Origin: Tipula vernalis
Taxonomy: Eukaryota > Arthropoda > Insecta > Diptera > Tipulidae
Length of the DNA: 64,000 nucleotides
Assembly: GCA_958295665.1 (NCBI GenBank)
Contig: OY282560.1
Location: forward strand, 267,703,168 to 267,767,167
Reading direction: 5' to 3'
Shown piece after piece: positions 43,506 through 55,979 of the stretch. The notes beneath the pieces were generated by a model. It was not told where the DNA came from. It did no database searches and was given only the letters and a program-made list of their open reading frames with translations. Position 1 is the first letter of the stretch. Each line of letters opens with the position of its first letter. A program made the position numbers and the translations under genes.

Positions 43506-46500
43506 TTAGATGAAGTGGAGGTTCAAGCCCTTGATAAATGCAACCATCTCATGCATATCCAACGGGCCGGCGTTAGGCCACTGTATTGTGTATGCATGGA
43601 GGAATTTAAGTCTTTTATGGATTATAGCATCACACGTAAATAGTAGATGTTCGGATGTTTCCCTTTCCAGGTTGCAGAATCTACAACGGTCTGTAGAGGA
43701 CTTTCCGATTTTCTCCAGATGTCCATTAAAAGGGCCATGTCCTGTTAAATGCCAAATGAGGGACTTCAAAGACTGTCTGTCCATCTTGGTTGCCTGATCT
43801 AGTCGTTTAATATCATAGCTTAGTAGTTTCTTGGTCTGTCTCATTCCAGTGGAGGACTCCCAGTATATCTTCATTTGTCTCAGTTCCCAATTCCTTATGC
43901 CATTTGCCAGATGGTTCTTGGAGTAACCAATACTAGGCTCGGGGCCAAGGAAAGAGCACTCCGCTGCCTCCTTTGCACAGCGGTCTGCCGCCTCGTTTCC
44001 CTGTATATCAGAATGGCCAGGGGACCACAAAAGGGTTACTTTATTCTCCCTGCTGAGTTCTAGAAGGTTGCGATAGCAACTCCAGATAATCTTTGAGTAG
44101 AAGATAGATGCTCCTATGGCAAGCAATGCCGCCTGGCTGTCCGAGATCACGTAAATCTCGGTTTTCCTATATTTGTTTGTGAGACATCGAAGCACACATA
44201 CCTCGATCGCAAAAATCTCTGCTTGGAAAGCTGTGGGGGTTTTACTCAATGAGATACAGAGTTCGAGACCCGGTCCGATTATACCCGCACCTGTGTCCAC
44301 CCCTGATTTCGAACCGTCAGTGTACCATATGGAGGCGTGACGGGGTAAGGAGGAGCTGATACTCCCCGCTTGTTCTCTGTCGGGTATCTCTATCGTGAAA
44401 TTCCTCCGGCAGTCAATAGTTTTAACCATCACGTCTGATAGTTGAATTATTTCCTCGTTCAAATCCAATTTCTGTAGGATACTATTATGTCCTGGTTTAA
44501 TGGTTTTAATTTGAGACGTTATTTTTAGATTGACTGCTCTTGAACCAGCTACTTTTTTAAGGTGCAAGTGTAGTGGTGAGAGCCCTAGTAGCTTCTCAAG
44601 AGCAGATGTAGGGCAGGTTTTCATTGCTCCCGTTACACTTAAACAAACTAATCTCTGAATCCTATCCAATATAGAGCAGGCACCACTTTGCTCTGTCTTA
44701 GGCCATCACACAAACGCCGCATAAGAGATTATTGGTCTTACGATGATTGAGTATAACCAAAGCGCCATTTGGGGATTCAAACCCCACGTTTTGCCAATCA
44801 TCCTTTGGCAAGAGAAATGCGCCCTATTTGCCTTGTTTGTGATATATTTTAGAAACGGGTTCCATGTCAGTTTCTGATCAAGTATCACTCCCAGGTACTT
44901 AACCTCTGTCGCCATCTGGAGAATTTCCCCATTTAGAGACAGAGGTGGGAGAATTGTTTTCTTCCGATTTGTAAAGAAAGTGCAAATAATTTTGCTGGGG
45001 TTCACTCTAAGGCCCGTCTCAATACACCAGTCGCTTACCAACTCGAGGGCATATTGCATACGTTTCGCTATTGTACTCTCAAATTTCCCCCCGACCATTA
45101 AGACTAAATCGTCCGCATAGGTGATATTCGAGAAGTGAGAGTTTCTTAATCTTCTAAGTAGTTCATCCATCACGAGTAGCCACAAAAGGGGTGAGAGAAC
45201 TCCCCCCTGGGAACAGCCCCTAGTAGCCGCAATCGTGATGGTTTTATTACCGAAGGAGGCCGTTATCCTCCTGTTCCTAAGCATATTAATTATCCACCCT
45301 ATGGTGGAGGAGTCTATTCTCCTTGCCTGTGCTTGTTCTTGAATAATTTCGAACCTGGTATGGTCAAAAGCCCCTTGAATATCAATGAAGGAGCATAACA
45401 TGACCTCTTTATTCGCTGTTTTTGTCGATCTCCCAGTCTGATATGCATGTTGGCTGGGGTCTAAGGGATGCCTTAGGAGGGCATTGGATCTAATATGTAC
45501 GCCCAGTATCTTCTCCATGGTTTTCAGAATAAATGATGTGAGGCTAATGGGTCTATAAGACCTGACGTCTTCTGCAGATCTTCTTCCAGTTTTCGGGATT
45601 AAAATCACCCGCACCTCCTTCCAGCTTCTTGGAACATATTGCAAGCTGTAGCTGGCTCTAAGGAGTCTAATTAAATAGGGCAACAAAATTTCTAGGCCTT
45701 GCTGTAAGAATGCAGGATATATAAAATCCCCTCCCGGCGATTTAAAGGGACCAAAGGAGTTAACGGCCCATCTTATTTTTCCGGGAGTGAATATATCTTT
45801 TGAAAGCCTGTAAGCTTCCCTTGGAACCAAGTAGGGATGCACGCTGTCTGCATCGAGGTCTATCTGGCCTTCAAGGACCGTACACTCTGGGAAGTGGCCT
45901 CTCACCAGGCATTCGAGAGTTTTCTCCCTGGATGTGGTTGTCTCTCCATTCGATTTCCTTACGGATCCCAACGGATTTCTGTGGTCCAAGGAGAGTGTCT
46001 TCTGGAGTCGACAAGCCGCAGGCAGCCTAACTATTTTCCCACAGAAGTCTCTCCAGCTCGACCTCTTGCTTTTCCTAAGAGCGACATTATACTGGGTAAG
46101 AGACATTCGATAGGTTGTCCAATCGTTTGTCCTCTTAGCCCTGTTGAAGAGTTTTCGAACCTCACGTCTTTTGGTTTCCAGGGTATGGTTCCACCAAGGA
46201 ACGTCCCTTGTCCCCCTGATACGAGCCAGTGGTGAACTTGAGTGGTAGGCATCAATGATTGCCTCGGTTACATTGCTTGAAACTCTATCAAGATCCTCAA
46301 TAGAGTTGATATTGGTCTGTAGACCGGTTAAGTTATCACAAAGTCTTTCATTGTAGACTGGCCAATTAGTACGTTTTGGTATTCTTACCACCGATTTGTT
46401 TTTTGAAGGGGTTTTAATATCAAACCTGATATACATGTGATCCGAGAAGGATGCTTCCTTTGATACATGCCAATCCAGAATTGCACCAGAGGTACCCACG

Positions 46501-47111
46501 TCAGACAAGGTAAGATCTAGCACCTCCTTCCTGACTGCATTCACAAAGGTCGCGTCGTTCCCTTTATTATTAATGATAATATTATTTGTTAAACAAAATT
46601 CAAAAAGTTGCTCACCTCTGATGTTGGTGTCGCTGCTTCCCCAGACTGTGTGGTGTGAATTTGCATCGCAGCCGATAATGAATTTTTGGTGATGAGTCGT
46701 GCAATAATTAACGAGTCTCTGTACCGGTTCTGGAGGTGGGTCGTTTTCGTCCCCGGGAAAATATGCCGAGGCACAGTTGAGCGTGCTTCGGCCTCCTTTG
46801 GGTAGAAGCGCGTCTATCGAGATCGCTGTTATATCCCTGGAAATAAATTCATTAATGGAGAATATATTAAGTGTCGAGCGACAGAGAATTGCTGTCCTTG
46901 GCCTATCCTCTTCCGTGTTGTAAATTAGCTTACCTGTTTTACTCGGCAAACCTTTGATTTTTCCATTGTGGGCCCACGGCTCCTGAATGAGCGCTATGTC
47001 CCATTTCTTTGTTAAGAAAAGGCGGCTTAGATTACAAGTGGCCGCCTTGGATCTATGGAGATTTATCTGCACAAATCTCAAGGATGTGTGGTGTGTTGAA
47101 CCATGCACCAT
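43506..47111 (-). pseudogene. LOA LINE ORF2: endonuclease, reverse transcriptase, RNase H, one premature stop
   Basis: One frame runs from the ATG at 47111 to 43506 (about 1,200 codons), broken only by a TGA at 44706-44708 (FV*WPKTEQ, where Trp would fit). The apurinic-type endonuclease comes first (RFVQINLHRSKAA, IQEPWAHNGKI, GCDANSHHTVWGS, SDHMYIRFDI). RT follows, with KSPGGDFIYPAFLQQ, SYRPISLTSFILK, FIDIQGAFDH, GCSQGGVLSPLLW and catalytic YADD near 45110. After the stop the RNase H domain keeps all acidic residues (WYTDGSKSG, QAEIFAIE, VISDSQAALLA, NEAADRCA), and the end has a Cys/His motif CRFCNLERETSEHLLFTC. The stop separates RNase H from RT, so only read-through would give the full protein. 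Confidence 0.9.
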
Positions 47112-47290
47112 CTTACTATACCTTATCCTTGGGCTCTGAAAAGCCTTGTTCTCCCTTTTTAGGGTGTGATTGTGCCACCCTGCCCCTTGGGCTTAAGCCG
47201 TGGCTTTTCCCCTTTTTACCTTGGCTCGGTCTTGGCCTTGCCACACCTGATGTGCTAGGCCTATTTGTCCCGCCATGCTCTGAGGTATCT

Positions 47291-48325
47291 CTAGCGCGTA
47301 CCGTCTTTCGCCGCTGCCATCTTTGGTGGTTCCGGTCCCCTCCGCTCGACCCCCCTTGTGGTATACCCATCCCTAGTTTTTTCCTTCTTAGGGCGAAAGT
47401 GTACGGCGCCGAACATCCAATTTACTCTATAGTTGGAGCTTTTGAGGATCTCCGTTGTTTTGTAAGAAACGGACATGGTCACCTGGAGGAGGTCGCCCTC
47501 CCGCTCCTTCCTCGCCACAACCCTCCAGTCCGCTCCTCTCAATTCTTTATTTTGAATTGCCAATCGGCGAAGTATCTTTTCATCCGTCTCCTTGCCGCAA
47601 CGTAGCAAGTATACGAAGAAGATCTTGGGGCGAGGAAGCTCGTCTTCCTTGACCACTTTGATGGTTGCCCCCTTCCATAGTTTTAATTTGGGTATGACGG
47701 CTGTAAACCACGCCGCCGTGTCCTCGTCCGCACAGTTGACAGTTAGCCATCCGTTCCTAGTACGGCAGCCCAGGAAGTTGGGACTGACTCCGTCTAGCGG
47801 CAAATCTGTCACCGTTTCCATGATGGCATCCTGAATTTGCAAGATCTGGGCGATACCCAGCTTGATATCCAGGAAGCCTTGGTCGATGATTTCCAACCTG
47901 ATAGATTTGACTGTTTCGCTGTAGCTGGGTACGGTCGTATCTCTACGATCCACACTCGCCACAACCTGGGGGACGACTCCCGTTCCCTCTAGTGAGGGGC
48001 TGGACCTCCTCTCCCGTTTTGGTGTTTGACCTTTAGGGGTAGATCCGTTTGACCGGCTCCGCTTATTGGTTCTATTAGGATCATTAGGATCTCTGTCCTT
48101 TATTTTTGTTCGGCATTGTCCAACGGCGACATCGTGAGGCACACCTGACTGTTTTAAGTGGGCCAGGCGCTTCCTTGCGGCACCGCTAAGGCGTGTCCTT
48201 TTTTTGTTTTCAAGCTCAAGGCCCGCGAAATTCTCTCTAACCTCTGTTGTTGTTGATGTTGATTGGGTCTCAACTTGTACTGGCAAATGAGTGCCATGAG
48301 TCGGTGAGCCAACCACGGTGTCCAT
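47291..48325 (-). CDS. LOA LINE ORF1 protein
   Basis: An open frame of 344 residues from the ATG at 48325. The N-terminal third is basic and Ser/Thr-rich (KKRTRLSGAARKRLAHLKQ, PNRTNKRSRSNG). The C-terminal part (DAIMETVTDLPLDGVSP, NCADEDTAAWFTAVIPKL, RPKIFFVYLLR, WRVVARKEREGDLLQVTMSV) is the folded nucleic-acid-binding domain seen in LOA-type ORF1 proteins, which coats the element RNA. No CCHC knuckle is seen in frame. The stop at 47291 lies 180 bases before ORF2, and the intervening 47116-47370 has an overlapping open frame of unclear meaning. The 5' UTR is 48326-48886. It appears intact. Confidence 0.85.
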   Translation of the reverse strand: MDTVVGSPTHGTHLPVQVETQSTSTTTEVRENFAGLELENKKRTRLSGAARKRLAHLKQSGVPHDVAVGQCRTKIKDRDPNDPNRTNKRSRSNGSTPKGQTPKRERRSSPSLEGTGVVPQVVASVDRRDTTVPSYSETVKSIRLEIIDQGFLDIKLGIAQILQIQDAIMETVTDLPLDGVSPNFLGCRTRNGWLTVNCADEDTAAWFTAVIPKLKLWKGATIKVVKEDELPRPKIFFVYLLRCGKETDEKILRRLAIQNKELRGADWRVVARKEREGDLLQVTMSVSYKTTEILKSSNYRVNWMFGAVHFRPKKEKTRDGYTTRGVERRGPEPPKMAAAKDGTR

Positions 48326-49492
48326 GCTAGAGCAGTTACTCTCGTTATCTGAAAAAGTTATTTCGGTAGCAGGGCCTTGTAGGTCCTTGTCATCTACCGA
48401 GACTGGTGCGTTTAGAGGAGCACCGCCCTCATAGATTTTATTTTATTTCTGTCCATACATTAGATCTTGTTTGAGGAAGGAAGGTCCACCACAGCAGCGC
48501 CTCTTACTGTGGTAAGGCTAAATTGAAACCGGAGGTCGCCAGGTATCCGGAGTTCCGTGCTAGAGACCAACTAACCCATGATCATTCATCCCTCGGCGCA
48601 CGTGTCTCACCTTGGATTTGTTTTTTTTTATCAAGGTTATATCTTCCTTTAGCGTCGTACTTTACCCTGTTGTTCTGGTAAACAAAACAACAGTTACCGG
48701 TGGTCACCACGGGGAGGTAGTACGTACACTTGCGAACCACGATTAGGTTACCCTTTACGCGATCGCGAGCCCCAGGCAGGACTGCCTAAAACATGACCAG
48801 AACAGCCTGCCGGAGCTCACCCTGCTGAAGGTTACGGAGCTGGTAATTACTACGCAGCTTGTTCCCCCTTTACCAGACGCCAAGACCACCGCTAAGTAAT
48901 CTAAGTGGATTAATATTACCACATGATCATTATGGTACCGTCGATAAAGAGTTAAAGAAGAAAAATTTTTTTTTTGCTGGCCAAACTTTGCCTGAAATTT
49001 GAACTGATACAGTTATAGAAGAATTTCCAACAGTGGATTAATTTATTGTGTCAGGTATTGTCTATCAGTGAAAGATAGAATATGCAATACATGTGATATG
49101 TACTTCGGAACTCAATCACTGTTACGAAAACACGTTTCCACCAGCCACAAGAAAGATGTCGCACCACTAAAGTACCAGTAGCAGTAAGCAGGCAGCGAGA
49201 GTTAATGGCCGTGATTGCACAGGAAGAAAACGGAGAAATTGCCGATTGGTTTGTTGAAACGGAATTGGATTTAGTTGGAATAAATATTCCATCTGAGGAA
49301 ACGCCAACGCTACCTTGCCCGATTTTGTTTATTTATGCCAATTATTTAATTATTGTTTTGAGGAAGGAAGCGGGTACTAAATTTGTGACTTAGTTTCTTA
49401 GGGGATATAAAGCTTTGTGATGATTTGTGACAAGGGGGAGGAGGGGGTTAAATGGATCAAAAATAGCGTGACGTAGTTTATGGAGAACCCCT

Positions 49493-49800
49493 TAATAAGT
49501 AATTTACAATATTCTCAAATAACTAGAACATGTTTCGCTTGGTCTTGCTTGTGTTTTCCTTTATGCTGATTCTGCGACTTTGGATAACGCGCGTGTTTGT
49601 AATTTATGTTCAGTTGCAATTCTAGTAGCGTTAACTGTTCCCCCTTACAAGATCTTCGTCTGGACTCAAAATTAACTGTTAATTAACCATTTTTTACGTC
49701 TTTTTTTATTAGAAGGACGAGTATTATGATGAAAATTATGAATGTTATACCGAAATTTATAAAGGCTACTTCTTTATGTTTTATAAATAATCTTTGTAGT
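49493..49800. other. Short spacer
   Basis: No feature recognised between the UT3 end and the jockey-like LINE. Confidence 0.4.
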
Positions 49801-49809
49801 TGATCTACA

Positions 49810-50094
49810 TTATTTAGGTGTATTTGTTAATCTGGGTGCACTTTCCCTTTGAATTACCGTTTCACTGATTGTCATGATAACCGGTGAGTGATCCAATACT
49901 AGAGAATTGCTGTTTTCAATGTGAAGATCGTTCGGAGATATACCTTTAGCTACGTAAAAGTTTATTAGGTCCGGTATCTTAGCTTCGTCACTGGGCCAGT
50001 ATGTTGGAAAACCACCGGAGTAAAATTCACATTTTGATGTCTGCCCTGCTTGAAATAATTCTTTACCTAAAGTCACCTCTAATAATAAAATCAC
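49810..50094 (-). pseudogene. Jockey-like LINE endonuclease fragment
   Basis: The readable part FYSGGFPTYWPSDEAKIPDLINFYVAKGISPNDLHIENSNSL...LDHSPVIMTIS is the last third of the jockey-type apurinic endonuclease; the SDH-like motif reads LDHSP. The N-terminal part is missing from this frame, and nothing of RT follows. Confidence 0.8.
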
Positions 50095-50499
50095 GTCCTA
50101 GCGATTTAAATAGTTTAATGTAGTACCGCCCCCCCACCCCTTTTCAAGTTATGCCGGCGTGGACAGTATATCGCAGAGACAGTAAGCTGCCTGTGTTTAA
50201 TGTGAACCCTTATAGCAGTGACTTGCATTGCTTCTTCTTCGATTTTTGTTTCTCCATGGTGTTTTATATTTTCTTTTAATGCCGAACCACCTCATGCTCT
50301 TTCCGCTGTATGAATGGAATGATATATGTTATAACCCCAGATTTTAACAAACGAAGATTTAACAAAATGGTTTTCGGATATTAGGAGAATCTCGATTTTT
50401 TCTTTATTTTATTTCTATTTCTGGAATATGAAAGTTGTGTTCTTACTTAACATTTTTTGTCGGATTGCGTTTTGGGAGTTGCATTTTCTTCAGTTGAAT

Positions 50500-51758
50500 A
50501 ATGATTGATTAATAGCTTCGATGCTGTTAATAATGTTTTCCATAATTCGGTTATCTTCAGAGCCCATATAATTGGTTGAACCCGAACCTTTCGCTACCTG
50601 AACCAATGTTCTTCTTCGAATTTCGTGATTTTGCGGTTGATTTCGTGTATTATTTGTTAATTTACAACCTTGATAAATAGCCGGATGTTGACCCTTACAA
50701 TTTATACACTTGGCTGGAACATCTCGCCCTATTGTACCTGCTTATGTGATATGTTTACCTGAACATTTTAGACATCTCGGATCCCGGCTGCAATATATTT
50801 GGGTGTAATTAAATCCCCGAGATTTCTTGCATTGGGGTATGCGTGTAGTGATTCTCTTAATTGGTTCAATTTATACCTTAATGTGAAGAATTCCTTTTAT
50901 ACAATAAATGTTTTGAACATTTTCTTTGTTATCAAATACCAGCATAAAAAGTAGTCCCCTTTTACTGAAAATTTGGTTTCCTTCCTGATTTTCTGTTCTC
51001 TCGTTTTTATCAATATGCATACTACATACAGCATCTAGTATTTTAAGACCTTGATTTTGTAAGTCTTCCATTATTTGTTTGGTTGAATAAGTGTGATGCA
51101 AACATCTTGCCATAACTTTTATGGGTCGAGCCTTTTCCAAACGTCATTGGTTAGCGCTGTTACATTATACTCTTTGTCAGTAACCGATTTCATCAGTGAC
51201 TGAATTTCTGGATGAGAATGTTTTTTCTTTCGATTGCACTAGTTTTGGTTCAATGTTCTTGGTAGATATACTACCTTTTGGTTGATTGACTTCAGGTTGG
51301 ACCACTTTTGGTTCGGTACTTGTAGTTCCACTATCATTTAATTGTTCAGCCTCAGGTGCCGATTCAGCTTACTCTTTCTGGACTGTTTTTAGGATCCAGT
51401 CCGTCTCCCTCTCTAATTCATCCTCAACAGTGAAATATTTAAATTTCTCTGGTTCAATACTCTCTATTTTCCTAGGTTCTTTTGAGCCCCGATACATTTT
51501 TAGAAGTTCATTTTCTCGCTTTAGATACTCGATTTCTTCGCTTACCTTGGCAAATAAATGCTCCATTTTCTGTAGCCCCCCAAGAGATCCATATTTACCT
51601 AGGTCAATATGACTTTCACTGGATCCAGCTGCTCGCAATGTAAAATTTCCGCTGGCATCATTTATACCATGCAATGTTTGGCCCTCCCCAGAATAAATAG
51701 GGCCAGCCTCCGAAGAGGATGGATTGTCCAGTCGGCTGACTGGAGTACCGCCTGGCAT
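50500..51758 (-). pseudogene. Jockey-like LINE ORF1 (Gag-like), broken
   Basis: The 5' frame at 51758-51369 has a possible coiled coil (EHLFAKVSEEIEYLKRENELLKM) and ends at a TAA. A second frame at 51140-50871 gives RPIKVMARCLHHTYSTKQIMEDLQ and KENVQNIYCIKGILHIKV, the PRE_C2HC-type nucleic-acid-binding domain of jockey ORF1. A third, to about 50500, reads zinc knuckles (CKKSRGFNYTQIYCSRDPRCLKC, CINCKGQHPAIYQGC). Stops and frame changes separate the parts. Confidence 0.75.
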
Positions 51759-51890
51759 AATGCATCTCTCTGTTTTGAGCGTTGCATATAGTCTTGTTGG
51801 TCCGCGGGAGGTATTTTATTTCCTTCCTACCCACCAGTTTTGGCTGATCAGCATTCCCCTATCCGCCAGCGTGGGACGCTACTGTGGCCA

Positions 51891-53785
51891 TATGTAGTAG
51901 ACATTTTCACAACAAAATAAAATAAAGCATACGGTTCTTTTAATTTTTTTTCTAATTTGGCTCACGATGATTTTGAAATGCCGGATGATGTTATATATTG
52001 CCTGTGTATGCGTAGATTTTGAGTTGCTTTTAGGTTTCATTTATTTTATTTTTCTGGTCGATATTCACACATACATGCAATATTTATTCGGCCCAGATGT
52101 TTCCGTAACATGATTTCTATACAATTTTTTAAGTTACTCCTGCCGCTAAAGATGTTTTCACATCAAAAATAAATTTTTTTGGACATTTTTAAATTATTTT
52201 TTGATTCAATTTGGATCAATGTGCCGAGAATAGTTGTTTAATTTGAACAACGTTATTTCTCATCACCTCCATAAATTTTGTAAATTGTATGGCGCGCGTA
52301 AAGATGTACGAGTATACACATCAATAATCAAATACCCTTCTTTCGACGCAGAAACTGACTTAACTGCTCAGATTTATTATCATCCTTTTAGAGTGAGATG
52401 CATAATTATATAAAATAATTTAGATAATTTTATTAATGTCTCACAAAAAATATTGATTTTAGCAGTGTACTCTAATATGAGTATTGCACTTTTTTAAATG
52501 TCAAAATTGCTTGAGAAAGATAAAAATGCTTCATACGATAGTAAGTATTAGGCAGTGTATTTTTATACATTATAATGTATGTACATAATATTAATATACA
52601 AATAAAAGATAACTAATTTAAGGAAGTTTAAAAATAAAAGTAATTTCCAGTGCACATTGGTGGAATAAAGATAACTGAAGTATTTTATCTTTTTATAAAA
52701 TATAACAAAAAAAAAAAAAATATTTATTTTCTTCCTTGTTAGGTCCGATTCACGTATTACAAGTATGTAGTAAAAAGAGGGATATCCTTGCTGTTTCTAT
52801 TATTATTAGTATCATGGATATCATATATAAAGTTACTTTTATCAAAAGATTTGAGTAGCAAAAAGTTTCCCAAATCATAAATCTATGATGTAGAAAACCT
52901 TCCCTTATCCCATTATTTAGTTAGAGATATGGTTGTTGTACGTACATATTTTCGGTTTTCAAAAGAATTAGAAACCGTATAATTTTTGCAGTACATACAT
53001 ATAAAAGTATAAACATATCTTGCTTTTATTTATACACATAATAAGTTTTCATTTTCCACACAAAAAACTTTTTTTGTGCATTATTATTGTAATACTTGAT
53101 TTGAGTAAAGAAAATATTTTCGAGTTTAGTTAGTATACGGTATCCCCTCAAGCCTTTTAATAATTTATGTATCTAAAAAAGATTATAAATAAAGGTTATT
53201 ATATAATCGTGCACTAAAAATAACGCACTGTGCAAGAAATATATAGTTGCATGAAGCGTTAAAGGTGTTCAGGATCAGAAACTGAAAATAAAATATAAAA
53301 ATTATATTTATTATTATTATTTAAGTTAGAATTTTTCTTTAATTAATGAATTTTTCTAAAATTAAATTTATAAATATTATTATTATTAAATTTAATTAAA
53401 AGCAGCCAAATTACCTAATAACATTATTTTCAATAACATTTGACAGCTGATCATTGTTTTTATTAATTTCCCATTAAGTTTGTTTTGACATATTGTAGTG
53501 TCATCTATGATTGCGCATATATAACTAAATTTTATTTAGTTTACCATTATTTATACGAAATAATGGTGAATGCCAGTTGGCGCTTGGCAATTTTATGACC
53601 AAAATGACTTAACAATTTTTTGATCGGTCACTTAACTTTTGGAGAACGAGCTGCGAGCGTCAATTTTGGAAATGACAAGCTATTTAAAAAAATTTTTTTT
53701 TCGATTTATACTGTTTTGAAAAGTAAATTGTTTTATTTTATTTTTAAAAAATTAATTATTGAGAAATACTATACATCCGCACATT
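51891..53785. other. AT-rich non-coding stretch (1.9 kb)
   Basis: No coding region or transposon end recognised; open stretches here are low complexity. Confidence 0.5.
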
Positions 53786-55735
53786 TTATTTTTTTTTTAT
53801 TTTATTTTATTTTATGTATTACTCGGACAGAATACAGAGCATAAGCTCCATTTACACTCTGTCTCACATTTACAGAATAAAATACAATACATCGAAAAAT
53901 ACAATAGATTCAAAATTAAGAAAATGAAAATTAAAAACAAATACAAAAATTTTACTCTAGATAATCATAATTACAATATAGATCCGGATATTATTACTTA
54001 AACTAAGAAATTAAATATTTACTAATTATATTTCGTACAGAATTTTTAAATATATTAACCGATTTATTAAAAATATCAACTGTCATCACTAAAAACCAAG
54101 TCATGATTCCTCGTTAGACAGTAGCCTGGCGAGGCCAGCGCAATATTTGTTGTTGAAGTTACAGCTCTAAACAAATTTGTATTTCTAGATCTGTAGGCGG
54201 GAATATAAAAATTAACTTCTGAGAAGAAGGAGGTATGGACGATTCCATTTACAATTTTATATAATAGCAACTCATCTAAAAATAATAGGAGGGATTCTAA
54301 GCTCATTAAATTTAATTTTTGTGGTTGTGTTTTGTATGGAGAAACAAATTCATCTGATCGAATTCTCTTAAATAGACGTCTCGTAAATCTGCGTTGAATA
54401 GATTCAGTTCTTATATGGTTACAGTCATAAAAGGGGTTCCATATTTGTGTACAATACTCAACTTGACTCCTAACTAGCGCACTGTATAAAGTTATTTTAG
54501 TATGATGAGAAGTGAAGTCTTGACATCTACGTAACACAAATCCCAGTAATCTATTAGCTCTACTAGAACACCTAAATCTTTAATGACCTCACCTCTGCGT
54601 ATTACAATGGTTTTTAGATTATAACTAAACAATGTAGTTTTTATTTTTTTAGTATACGTGATAATATTACATTTAGAGATGTTTAAATTTAGTTTATTTA
54701 CCTCACACCACTCGATTAATGAATCCAGAATTTCTTGTAGTATACATCAATCATTTTCAGATTTAATAGTTCGAAAGATTTTAAGATCATCAGCATATAG
54801 GAGACAGTTGCTCTTTAATTTAAGCACAATATCATTAATAAATAATATACAATAAATAATAACGGACCAAGTATAGAGCCCTGAGGGACACCTGAAGTGG
54901 GAATAAATTCATCAGAGCAAACACCAGCAGTGCCTTTGTTTGCGTCTAGCCCATTAAGCACCAGGACAACGTCACTTTCAGAAATATGATCATATTCGCA
55001 TAGAAAATTTGCGTTATTACGTGAATCAATTAATTTATTTGATGAATCCGTTGATGGACCAAAAACACTGCTGAAGTAATCAGAAAACCAATCACAAATA
55101 GTAATTACATCACACGTCACTAGAGCTTTCATTTAAATATGTCATTACACTCGGAAATTCTGATTTCGTAGATAGGTTTTTATTGAACTTCCAAAAAAAT
55201 TTTGGATTAGTTTGGATGGAGTTTTGAACTATACCTAAATAATTATTGTAAGCAATCTTGATTTCAATCTTAATTGCCTTACGAAGTAAGCGAATTTGAT
55301 CATCATATATATTGGTTGTAAACGTTTTGGATTTTACCAACAACTTAGATTTTTTCTTGATCATTCTTCGCAAGTAAGGCGTATACCATAACGGAAAATC
55401 AGTAGTTCTCTTCCCAATCACCAAAGATGCATTTTTATTTATAATGTCAAAAATTTGACTATAAAATATATCGACACAACAATTAACATTCAGACCCTGT
55501 AATAAGCCGACCCAGCCTATTAGGTCGAGGTCACTACGAAGACGATCATACTTAATAGAAGGAAAATTTATCTCTTCACTTACTCGATTCTTTTGAAATT
55601 TCTTTAATGTAACAGTAAAGCTTACGGGTAAGACTGGATGAAATTTATCAACTTTGGATAAGGCATCTTCTGATTGGGAAATTTGAAACTGAGCCTCATC
55701 ATTGGTGATTAGATTACTAAATCAAGCTATTATAT
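53786..55735 (-). pseudogene. Jockey/CR1-superfamily LINE ORF2 remnant with internal RT deletion
   Basis: On the minus strand: FPLWYTPYLRRMIKKKSKLL and NPKFFWKFNKNL (region before RT), DWFSDYFSSVF, VVLVLNGLDANKGTAG, then a jump straight to TSGVPQGSILGPLLF, so the RT fingers and first catalytic block (about 100 residues or more) are deleted near 54890. The YADD box follows in another frame near 54800. The C-terminal region (YSALVRSQVEYCTQIWNPF, IESIQRRFTRRLFKRI-like) ends at 54076. The 3' end has an A/T tail of TAAAA-like repeats at about 53786-53816. Several frames are used, so it is inactive. Confidence 0.82.
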
Positions 55736-55979
55736 TCTTGATTTTTATTATAAACTATATTTACTTATAATTTTGGTGAAAATCACATGGTGAAAGTGTA
55801 TTATCCAAACTGAGTGAAATTAAGTGAAAAGTGACTTAATTCTGCTACAAACATTGGTATAGTGTTTTAAAATCGTTGATTAGATTAAAATTATACTCCT
55901 ACTTTGAGCGATTTTAGTATTCCCACGTGTTAATTTTATTTATTTTCAATTGTGATAAAAGTTGACTAAATTGATCGAA

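Larger units (their letters stand above)
43426..48886 (-). mobile_element. LOA-clade LINE, full length, nearly intact
   Basis: A 5.46-kb non-LTR retrotransposon on the minus strand with 5' UTR, ORF1, ORF2 (endonuclease, RT, RNase H) and a short A-tail (T-run 43426-43434). It is flanked by a perfect 16-bp target duplication CACCGCTAAGTAATCT (43410-43425 and 48887-48902). The presence of RNase H and the ORF1 type place it in the LOA group. The only clear lesion is one stop in ORF2. Confidence 0.93.
43005..49180 (+). pseudogene. UT3 transposase-like protein, heavily interrupted
   Basis: Readable segments in order: LLFKEILDLEKFDTITRQGTDRFVKP up to 43104, then after the MITE PVLVFTKHFGSDENPYYQKV and AVHHFLK, then a frame-shifted HVERMMAPLSN up to 43425. 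After the LOA element come LSGLILPHDHYG (48903 on), KELKKKNFFFAGQTLPE, and a C2H2-like motif CNTCDMYFGTQSLLRKHVSTSH at about 49090-49155. The pattern ERxMAPLS..LSG..LPHDHYG is one I know from many unnamed insect and cnidarian proteins. Several frameshifts and stops are present. Interpretation as a transposase rests on the flanking inverted ends. Confidence 0.6.
42663..49492 (+). mobile_element. UT3: remnant of a DNA transposon, split by a MITE and a LOA LINE
   Basis: Inverted end sequences share CATAAACTACGTSACGCT (about 42672-42690 and 49464-49482). They enclose fragments of one protein gene whose halves join exactly when the LOA element and one copy of its 16-bp duplication are removed. A MITE (43105-43241) lies further upstream in the same gene. 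The tips and target duplication are not resolved. Confidence 0.6.
49805..51890 (-). mobile_element. Jockey-like LINE remnant (ORF1 and start of endonuclease)
   Basis: In minus-strand order: a 5' region, ORF1 remnants (51758-50500) and a fragment of the ORF2 endonuclease (50094-49810). RT and the 3' end are absent, which is unusual because LINEs normally lose their 5' ends; a deletion or recombination is implied. Confidence 0.7.

Noticed and set aside
45800..47834. Several plus-strand open frames opposite the LOA LINE
   Set aside because: They are antisense shadows of ORF1 and ORF2, which carry clear domain motifs on the minus strand.
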